41,558 nucleotides of DNA, from contig CAITDZ010000129.1 of the NCBI GenBank assembly GCA_903891285.1, forward strand, positions 1 to 41,558, in the 5' to 3' direction. The stretch is from an uncultured Solirubrobacterales bacterium (GTDB lineage Bacteria > Actinomycetota > Thermoleophilia > Solirubrobacterales > 70-9). The notes below the pieces were generated by a model. That model made no database searches and was not told where the DNA came from. It saw only the letters and a program-made list of their open reading frames with translations. Shown here one piece after another: positions 34,746 to 41,558 of the stretch. The position numbers and the translations under genes are program-made. How positions within the stretch are numbered: position 1 is the first letter of the stretch; each line of letters starts with the position of its first letter.

Positions 34746-36938
34746 GTGAGAGTCGCCAGGGTCGAGCCGCTGACGACGGCCCGCGCCCTGCGGGGGCCGT
34801 TCGACTACCTGCTTCCGGAGGGTTTCGAGGGGGTGAAGGCAGGAACCGTCCTGGAAGTCCCCTTCGGTCGGCGCAGGGTGGTCGGAGTCGTCATCGAGGT
34901 GGCCGGTTCCTCCGATTTCCCCGAGGACCGTCTGCTCGAGCCGGTCAGGCAGCTCGGTCAGGGGACGACCCCGGAGCTGGTCGATATCGCCCTCGAGGTT
35001 GCCGACCAGTACTGCTCAACCCCGGCGCGGGCACTGGGACTGGTCCTCCCCCCGGGGACCGGCGTGGGAGGCAGGCGGGTCAAGGAGCGGACCGAGAGGA
35101 CCTGCCGGCTCACCCCAGAGGGTTCCCAGGCACTCGAGGACGGCGCCCGGCTCGGAGCGAAGCAGAGGGTTGCACTCGAGATTCTCGGGGGAGGGGCGAT
35201 GAGCACGGCACGGCTGGCCGGAGAGGCCGGGGTCTCTTCCTCTACCGTCAAGCGCCTCGCCGACCGGGGTCTTGTCGAAATTGGTGAGAGGCAGGTCCGG
35301 CGCGAACCCGAGCACCGGGAGGTCGGCAGCGAGAGCGATGGCGCACCGCCTCTGACCGAGGCCCAGGCAGCCGCCCTGGAAAGGATCGAGCGGGCTTTGG
35401 AGAATCGGAGCGGTGGAGGCCCTGCAACCTTCCTCCTAGCCGGCGTGACCGGCTCCGGGAAAACGGAGGTCTACCTCGGCGCGGTCGAGCATGTCCTCTC
35501 CCGGGGTCGCTCGGCGATCGTCCTGGTCCCCGAGATCGGCCTCACCCCCCAGGCGGTCAGTCGTTTCCGGGCGAGGCTCGGCGACACCGTCGCGGTCCTC
35601 CATTCGGGCCTCACCGCAGGTCAGCGCCACGACGAATGGGAGCGCCTTCGCAGGGGGGAAGCGACGGTCTGCGTTGGACCTCGCTCGGCAGTCTTCGCCC
35701 CACTCGAGGACATCGGCCTGATCGTGGTGGATGAGGAACACGACCCCTCCTACAAGCAGGAGTCCGATCCCCGCTACGACGCCCGCCGGGTCGCCGAGAT
35801 GAGGGCCCGCCGGAACGGTGCCGTGCTCGTGCTGGGTACCGCAACCCCACGCCCCGAAACCTGGCTCTCGGCAGAGAGACTCGAACTTCCCGACCGCGTG
35901 GACGGACTTGGGATGCCCCCGGTGGAGGTCGTCGACATGCGCGATGCCCCACCGGGGACCGGGGCGCTCCATCCCTCGACCATCGATGCGCTCGCGACCG
36001 TGAGGGAACGGGGCGAGAAGGCAATAGTGATGATCAACCGAAGGGGCTTCTCCCCATGGCTCACTTGCAGGACGTGCGGGCACCACTGGGGCTGTCCGAA
36101 CTGCGACGTCTCGCTGATCGTCCACCGTGACCCGGACGTACTGGTCTGCCACCACTGCGCCCATCGCGAACCGGTCCCATCCTCCTGCCCCGAGTGTTCG
36201 GGTACCACCCTGGCCAGGAGCGGTGCCGGCACCGAGAGGATCGAGCTCGAACTGAGGGATCTGATGGCTCCGATGGAGGTGTTCCGGCTCGATGCCGATA
36301 CCGGGGCCTCGGGAGCCCACGGCGAGATCCTCGAGCGCTTCGATCGGGCTCCGAGCGCAATCCTGGTTGGTACCCAGATGGTCGCCAAGGGCCATGACTT
36401 TCCCGAAGTGACCCTGAGCGTCGTCCTCGATGCCGATGCGACCCTTCGGTTCCCGGATTTCAGGGCCGAGGAGAGGACTTTCTCGCTGGTGACCCAGCTG
36501 GCCGGGAGGAGCGGTCGGGGTCCGGCCGGAGGGCGGGTGATAGTCCAGACCCTCGCCCCCGGGGCGCCGGCGATTGCCAGGGCCTCCTCACACGACTCGC
36601 CTGGATTCCTCGAGGGGGAGCTGGAGAGAAGGAAGGCCCTGGACTACCCCCCCTATTCCGACCTGATCAGGCTCGTCTTCGCCTGTGAGGACGAGACCAC
36701 GGTCTCTGCGCTCGCCGACCGGGCTGCCCGCGAGATCGCCGACCGGCTGCCGCCCGGCTCGGCACTGCTCGGTCCGGCCCCGATGTTCCGTGCCCGCGGC
36801 CGATACAGGATGAGGATCCTGGTCAAGACCGACGATCGGTCCGGTGCAGTCCCGGCAGTCAGGGGAGTCGTCGAGGAGCTCGGCTCGGAAGGCGCGCTTC
36901 GCGGAGTCGTCCTCAGCGTCGACGTCGATCCCCAGTAG
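34746..36938 (+). CDS. priA: Primosomal protein N' / replication restart helicase PriA
   Basis: LAGVTGSGKTEVYLGAV (Walker A), VVDEEHDPSYKQESDPRYDARRVA, eight-Cys zinc module CRTCGHHWGCPNCD...CHHCAHREPVPSSCPEC. Confidence 0.95.
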   Translation: MRVARVEPLTTARALRGPFDYLLPEGFEGVKAGTVLEVPFGRRRVVGVVIEVAGSSDFPEDRLLEPVRQLGQGTTPELVDIALEVADQYCSTPARALGLVLPPGTGVGGRRVKERTERTCRLTPEGSQALEDGARLGAKQRVALEILGGGAMSTARLAGEAGVSSSTVKRLADRGLVEIGERQVRREPEHREVGSESDGAPPLTEAQAAALERIERALENRSGGGPATFLLAGVTGSGKTEVYLGAVEHVLSRGRSAIVLVPEIGLTPQAVSRFRARLGDTVAVLHSGLTAGQRHDEWERLRRGEATVCVGPRSAVFAPLEDIGLIVVDEEHDPSYKQESDPRYDARRVAEMRARRNGAVLVLGTATPRPETWLSAERLELPDRVDGLGMPPVEVVDMRDAPPGTGALHPSTIDALATVRERGEKAIVMINRRGFSPWLTCRTCGHHWGCPNCDVSLIVHRDPDVLVCHHCAHREPVPSSCPECSGTTLARSGAGTERIELELRDLMAPMEVFRLDADTGASGAHGEILERFDRAPSAILVGTQMVAKGHDFPEVTLSVVLDADATLRFPDFRAEERTFSLVTQLAGRSGRGPAGGRVIVQTLAPGAPAIARASSHDSPGFLEGELERRKALDYPPYSDLIRLVFACEDETTVSALADRAAREIADRLPPGSALLGPAPMFRARGRYRMRILVKTDDRSGAVPAVRGVVEELGSEGALRGVVLSVDVDPQ

Positions 36939-36975
36939 AGGCCATCGAGGGGGTGGGGCGAGGTCGATCGGCGGC

Positions 36976-36988
36976 TACACTCGACCCG
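36976..36988 (+). promoter_or_regulatory. -10-like TACACT with N7 to ATG of def
   Basis: TACACT 36976-36981, cgacccg, ATG 36989. Confidence 0.45.
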
Positions 36989-37615
36989 ATGAGTGAGGAA
37001 GACCGGATCGAGCCTGAAGAGGAGGCCGAGGAGAGCGCTGAGGAGCAGGCGGAGAGGGCCCGCCGACGCGAGGCTGCGATGTCTCGCATCGTCCGTTTCG
37101 GCGACCCTCTTTTGAAGAGCCGGGCCTCGGAGATCACTGAGTTCGGCACCGACCTGGAAGCCGAGGCAGAGGAAATGGTCAGCCTGATGCGGGACGCGAT
37201 CGGCTGTGGGCTCGCCGCCAACCAGGTCGGCCGCCTGAGGAGGCTCCTGGTGATCGAGCCACCCGGCGAGGAGGCCCCGACCGCCCTGGTCAACCCGGAG
37301 GTCGAGTGGCTCTCGGAGGAGCTCGATGAGATGCAGGAGGCCTGCCTCAGCATTCCGGGAATCGCCGTCGACGTCGCTCGTCCGGTCGCTGGACGCTTCA
37401 CCGGGCTCGACCTTTCGGGTGCTGAAGTCCGACTCGAGCTCGAGGGCCTGGCTGCGCGAATCCTCCAGCACGAACTCGATCACCTTGATGGGATCCTGAT
37501 CCTCGACAGGGCCGCCCCCGACCAGCGCAAGGCGGCTCTCGGGGCACTCCGCAGGGGTGAGACCTGGTCCCCTCCCGAGACCGACGGGGAAGCGACCGAA
37601 GAAGCCCTCGCTTGA
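36989..37615 (+). CDS. def: Peptide deformylase
   Basis: GCGLAANQVGRLRRLLVI, EACLSIPGI, LQHELDHLDGILILDR; start trimmed from ORF 36953. Confidence 0.95.
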   Translation: MSEEDRIEPEEEAEESAEEQAERARRREAAMSRIVRFGDPLLKSRASEITEFGTDLEAEAEEMVSLMRDAIGCGLAANQVGRLRRLLVIEPPGEEAPTALVNPEVEWLSEELDEMQEACLSIPGIAVDVARPVAGRFTGLDLSGAEVRLELEGLAARILQHELDHLDGILILDRAAPDQRKAALGALRRGETWSPPETDGEATEEALA

Positions 37616-38535
37616 GCGGCGGAGCCTTCCTCGGCACGACACCGTTTGCGGCCACGGTGCTGGACCGACTCGCCGCCTCGGACTTCAGGCCATCGCTGGT
37701 CGTCACCCTCCCCGATCGGCGACGGGGGAGGGGCAGGCGGGAGGAGCCCTCCGCGGTTGCCGAGCGGGCCGGTGATCTGGGCCTCGACGTGCTGAAGAGC
37801 GAAGACGTGAACGCAGATGCCGACCGCGAACGAATCGTCGCCGCAACCGAAGGCGTCGGCTGGGCCTCGATCTGTGCCTTCGGACAGCTGATCAGGGAGC
37901 CCCTGCTCTCAGAGGCCCCGATGCTGAACGTCCACCCGTCCCTGCTCCCGAGGTGGCGGGGGGCCGCACCGATCGAGAGGTCGCTGATGGCCGGTGACCG
38001 GGAGACCGGAGTGAGCGTGATGAAGCTGGCCGCCGGTCTAGATTCCGGTCCGGTCGCGCTGGTCGAGACGACCCCGATCGACGAGGAGGAAGACTTCGGT
38101 GAGCTTTCGGAGCGCCTCGCCGCGATCGGCGGCGACCTGCTTACGCGGGCGCTCGACCTGGCGGTGAACGACTCGATCGCCTGGGCCGAGCAGGACGACT
38201 CCGAGGCGACCTATGCGGAGAAGGTCGAACCCTCCGAACGGCAGATCGATCCGACCCGGAGGGCGGCCCGGTGCCATGACCTGGTCCGGGCCCTGACCCC
38301 GCACATCGGCGCCTGGGTGGGCCTCGTTGACGGTGGTCGGCTCGGGGTGACCGGATCGAGACTCGATCCTTCGAGTGCCCCTGGCCCGGGCTCGTTCGTC
38401 GAGGACTCGGGGAGGCTCCTCCTGGGTTGTGCTGACTTCGCCCTCGAACTGATCACGGTCAAGCCCGAGGGTCGCTCGGAGATGGACGCCGCTTCCTACC
38501 TCAGGGGCTACGGAGTTCCGTCGTCCGCGACCTGA
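37612..38535 (+). CDS. fmt: Methionyl-tRNA formyltransferase, TTG start
   Basis: GAFLGTTPFAATVLDRL, MLNVHPSLLPRWRGAAPIERSLMAGDRETGVSVMKLAAGLDSGPV; TTGA overlap with def. Confidence 0.93.
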   Translation: MSGGAFLGTTPFAATVLDRLAASDFRPSLVVTLPDRRRGRGRREEPSAVAERAGDLGLDVLKSEDVNADADRERIVAATEGVGWASICAFGQLIREPLLSEAPMLNVHPSLLPRWRGAAPIERSLMAGDRETGVSVMKLAAGLDSGPVALVETTPIDEEEDFGELSERLAAIGGDLLTRALDLAVNDSIAWAEQDDSEATYAEKVEPSERQIDPTRRAARCHDLVRALTPHIGAWVGLVDGGRLGVTGSRLDPSSAPGPGSFVEDSGRLLLGCADFALELITVKPEGRSEMDAASYLRGYGVPSSAT

Positions 38536-39920
38536 TGGCCGGACTCACAGTCGAACGGCAGGTCGCCCTGGCGGTCCTGCGGAGGACCTTCGAGGACGGT
38601 GAGTTCGCCGAGCGGGCATTTCGCGAGGAGGTTCAGCGGCTGGGCCTCGAGGGCAGGGAGCGGGCAAGAGCCCAGTTCTTCTCCTTCGGGTCGGTCCAGA
38701 GGAAGGGAACCTCTGACCACATCGCTGCGGAGTTCAGCCGGAACCGCACCTCGCGGCCGGGTCCTGCCGTCGCCGCGGCCCTCCGCCTCGCCCTCTTCGA
38801 ACTCTTCTTCAGCCGCGACCCGGCCGAGCACGCGGTGGTCGACCAGGCGGTCAAGTACGTCAAGGACTCAGGAGAGGGCCGAGCCGGGGGGTTCGTAAAC
38901 GCAATCCTCCGCCGGGCGATCCGGGAACGGGCCGGCATCGAGCAGCGGCTTTCACGGGACGATTCACCTGCCGAGCTCGCCTTTGCCTGCTCGCTCCCCG
39001 AGTGGCTTGCCCGGCTGTGGTGGGAGGAGTTGGGGCCGGAACGGGCCAAGTCGGTCGCCGCGGCCATCAACCTGGCCCCGGAGCGGTGCATACAGCTGAA
39101 TCCCGAGCAAGTCGGACGGGAGGGACGGGAGCTCTCGACCGTGCTCGATCGGCTGGTCGACGACGGTGCCGAGGCACTTCCGGCCGAAGGTCCGTGGCCG
39201 CTTGCCCCCGAGGGCCTGTTCACGGTCGAAGGGAGCCTTGCCCCGGCCGAGGAGCTGGCAGCCGAAGGACTCTTGACGATCCTCTCCCGGGGGTCTGCCG
39301 CCGTGGTCGAGGTGCTCGGGCCGGAGGACGGTGAGAGGGTCCTCGACCTCTGTTCGGGACCGGGCACCAAGACGGGCCTGATCGCTGCCCGGGTCGGGCG
39401 GTACGGGAACGTGGTCGCGGTCGAGCCCGAGTCCGATCGAGCCGATGACGTCGCGGCCCGGGTCGAGGCGCTCGGGCTGCACAACACCCTGGTGGTCGAG
39501 GCGGACGGCCGCGAAGGGGAGATCCTGGCCGATTTCGACCGGGTGCTGGTCGATGCGCCCTGTTCCGACCTCGGGGCACTGGCCTCGCGCCCCGATGCCC
39601 GCTGGCGGAAGGGACCCGAGGTGGTCAGTCGCCTGGTCGACCTGCAGGCAGAGCTGCTCGACCGTGCGGGTGGACTGGTCGAGCCGGGTGGCACCCTGGT
39701 CTACTCCACCTGCACGATCTCGCGGAGGGAGAACAGCGATCAGGCCGTGGCCTTCGCTGCCAGGTCGGGACTCGTTATCGACGATCTCGGGAAGCTCTCA
39801 CCTGGGCTGGCGGACACCAGTGACTCGCGATTCCTCCAGATCCTGCCCGACCGCGACCGGACGACCGGATTCTTCATCGCCCGCTTTCGCAAGCGTGAGG
39901 CTCCGAAAGCTTCTGGATAA
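38535..39920 (+). CDS. rsmB: 16S rRNA (cytosine-967-C5)-methyltransferase RsmB (Sun/Fmu)
   Basis: NusB-like N-terminal domain; VLDLCSGPGTKTGLIAA, VLVDAPCSDLGALASRPDARWR, GGTLVYSTCTISRRENSDQ. Confidence 0.94.
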   Translation: MAGLTVERQVALAVLRRTFEDGEFAERAFREEVQRLGLEGRERARAQFFSFGSVQRKGTSDHIAAEFSRNRTSRPGPAVAAALRLALFELFFSRDPAEHAVVDQAVKYVKDSGEGRAGGFVNAILRRAIRERAGIEQRLSRDDSPAELAFACSLPEWLARLWWEELGPERAKSVAAAINLAPERCIQLNPEQVGREGRELSTVLDRLVDDGAEALPAEGPWPLAPEGLFTVEGSLAPAEELAAEGLLTILSRGSAAVVEVLGPEDGERVLDLCSGPGTKTGLIAARVGRYGNVVAVEPESDRADDVAARVEALGLHNTLVVEADGREGEILADFDRVLVDAPCSDLGALASRPDARWRKGPEVVSRLVDLQAELLDRAGGLVEPGGTLVYSTCTISRRENSDQAVAFAARSGLVIDDLGKLSPGLADTSDSRFLQILPDRDRTTGFFIARFRKREAPKASG

Positions 39921-40186
39921 TGGCGCCGGTGGAAGGAGCACCTGAAGGAATGGCCGACGGGGGGCCGGCTGGAAAGCCGGTCGGAGCCGAGTGCCCGGAA
40001 TGCCGGGAGCCCTGGCTGCGGCCGACCCAGCTGCCCGGGCGGCTTCGGTGCGTCTACTGCCTGACCAGGTTCGAGCTCGTATCCCACTGCCCGGAGTGCG
40101 GAAACCACCAGACGATCGTCAGGATGAGCACGGTCGAGGACATGAGCTGTCGCAGCTGTTCCGGTTCGATGCTGAGGCCGGTATGA
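39920..40186 (+). CDS. Small double zinc-ribbon protein of unknown function
   Basis: 88 aa with four CxxC pairs: CPEC, CVYC, CPEC, CRSC; TAATG overlap with rsmB and ATGA overlap with rpe. Confidence 0.8.
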   Translation: MAPVEGAPEGMADGGPAGKPVGAECPECREPWLRPTQLPGRLRCVYCLTRFELVSHCPECGNHQTIVRMSTVEDMSCRSCSGSMLRPV

Positions 40187-40878
40187 ACGCGGGAGGGGAA
40201 GAGAGGCCGCCGGCCTTCCAGGGTCGACGGATCGCGCCATCCATCCTCTCGGCCGACTTCTCCCGTCTCGGCAGCGCCCTCGACGAGGTCCTCGGGGCAG
40301 GCGCCCGGGTTATCCATTTCGACGTGATGGACGGTCGGTTCGTGCCCCCAATAACGATCGGTCCGGTCGTCCTCTCTTCGATTGCCGAAAAGGTCCACGA
40401 GGCGGGCGGGGTGGTCGACGTGCACCTCATGATCGAGACCCCGGAGCGTCAGTTCGGGGAATTCGCGAAAGCGGGAGCCGACTCGATCACCTTCCATGCC
40501 GAAGCGACGGATGACCTCGAAGGTGCGATCGGCGCGATACACGGGGTGGGCTGCCTGGCCGGGGTTTCGGTCAAGCCCGACACGCCGATCGACGCGATCG
40601 AGGCTGTGGGTGGGATCGTCGACCTCGTCCTCGTGATGTCGGTCGAACCCGGCTGGGCCGGCCAGGCCTGGATCGAGGGTTCGGACGCCAAGCTCGGTCG
40701 GGCCCGGGAGGTCGCCCCGGGGGCGATCATCGAGGTCGACGGAGGCATCGACGGCGATACCGCCCCGCTGGCGAGTGCTGCCGGCGCCGACCTGCTGGTT
40801 GCGGGGTCGGCGATCTTCGGCGCACCTGATCCCGCTGCCGCATACGTCGCGATCCGCGACGCGGCGGATGCCGTCTAG
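40183..40878 (+). CDS. rpe: Ribulose-phosphate 3-epimerase
   Basis: Start trimmed from ORF 39991 to ATG 40183; IAPSILSADFSRLGSAL, HFDVMDGRFVPPITIGP, VDVHLMIETPE, VMSVEPGWAGQAWI, EVDGGIDGDTA. Confidence 0.95.
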   Translation: MNAGGEERPPAFQGRRIAPSILSADFSRLGSALDEVLGAGARVIHFDVMDGRFVPPITIGPVVLSSIAEKVHEAGGVVDVHLMIETPERQFGEFAKAGADSITFHAEATDDLEGAIGAIHGVGCLAGVSVKPDTPIDAIEAVGGIVDLVLVMSVEPGWAGQAWIEGSDAKLGRAREVAPGAIIEVDGGIDGDTAPLASAAGADLLVAGSAIFGAPDPAAAYVAIRDAADAV

Positions 40879-41558
40879 GGCGCTCCCTCCTCGAATCCGG
40901 CCAGCTTCGTCTCGATCTGCTCCGGGGTTCCCTCGAGCGGGAGGTCGGCCTCGACCTCCCGCGGCCTGCGGTAGATCAGGAAGAGGGAACCCAGCAGGAT
41001 CAGGGCGGTCAAGGTGAACCCGACCTCGACCCGGAGCGAGCCATTCGAGATGACGGGGAGCAGCGTCCAGACGATGAAGAAGACCGCACAGGAGATCCAG
41101 CGGATCCCGGCTCGCCTCGCCTGTCCCTGGGCCAGGCAGGCCTGGTTCACCGTCACCGCAGCCAGGTAGAGACCCATGCCGGCGGTGACGATCAGCAGAT
41201 CGGACCGGTAATAGGTGAACTTGTCCGAGAAGGCGAGCTGCATCAGCTCCGGCCCCGCTATGACCACGACGACCGCGGTGAAAGCGGTGAACCCGAGAAC
41301 CGCGAGCAGGACCATCCTGACCGAGTGGTGGAACTCGCGTTCGGACTCCGGCTCGTGACTGTGGTGGAGGGCGGTCAAGTGGGGGAGGATGCTGGTCGAT
41401 ACGGCTTGGAACAGCTGAAGGGGTGCCCTGGCGATCATTAGGACGTTGAAGATGAACCCGGCCGCTGCGACGCCTTCGATGCCCCTGATCAGCAGGGGAC
41501 CTGCATTGAGGAAGACCTGCTCACCGACCATGATCAGGAAGACGGAGCCGACGAAGCC
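40875..41558 (-). CDS. C-terminal part of a multi-TM polysaccharide/MurJ-MATE-like flippase; 5' end outside the window
   Basis: Repeated TM segments (GFVGSVFLIMVGEQVFLNAGPLLIRG, VVVVIAGPELMQLAF, AVTVNQACLAQGQARRAGIRWISCAVFFIVW); frame open to the window end. Confidence 0.7.
   Translation of the reverse strand, partial: GFVGSVFLIMVGEQVFLNAGPLLIRGIEGVAAAGFIFNVLMIARAPLQLFQAVSTSILPHLTALHHSHEPESEREFHHSVRMVLLAVLGFTAFTAVVVVIAGPELMQLAFSDKFTYYRSDLLIVTAGMGLYLAAVTVNQACLAQGQARRAGIRWISCAVFFIVWTLLPVISNGSLRVEVGFTLTALILLGSLFLIYRRPREVEADLPLEGTPEQIETKLAGFEEGAP

Overview
This GC-rich window is a dense chromosomal block of core housekeeping genes. It probably comes from a deep-branching actinobacterium; a Thermoleophilia-like origin is an inference from gene content and protein style only. 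Three gene blocks dominate. (1) A division/cell-wall (dcw) cluster, 1-14587 (+): rsmH (5' truncated), ftsL-like, ftsI, murE, murF, mraY, murD, ftsW, murG, murC, murB, ftsQ, ftsZ. (2) A glycine-cleavage, segregation and aromatic block, 14623-30507 (+): gcvT, gcvH, gcvPA, gcvPB, trpS, scpA, scpB, rluB-type synthase, aroH, hisC, aroF-type DAHP synthase, tyrA, aroA, cmk, der, metK. (3) pgi, tkt and a PH-domain membrane protein on the minus strand, followed by priA, def, fmt, rsmB, a small four-CxxC protein and rpe on the plus strand, ending in a truncated minus-strand flippase-like protein. I saw no rRNA, tRNA, CRISPR array, mobile element or prophage. The most interesting signal is regulatory. 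Most apparent transcription-unit starts carry a TANNNT (-10-like) hexamer 6-8 nt before a start codon, which implies leaderless mRNAs. At three genes (aroF, cmk, metK) the first start codon opens a 6-11 codon leader ORF whose stop overlaps the start of the enzyme gene. This looks like a recurrent leader-ORF/termination-reinitiation device. Other points are a ~110 nt out-of-frame ftsW/murG overlap covering the MurG glycine-rich loop, a TEAD replacement of the MurG HEQN motif, a structured ftsZ promoter region, and an uncharacterised double zinc-ribbon protein between rsmB and rpe. All product calls are from reading the translations; no database search was run.
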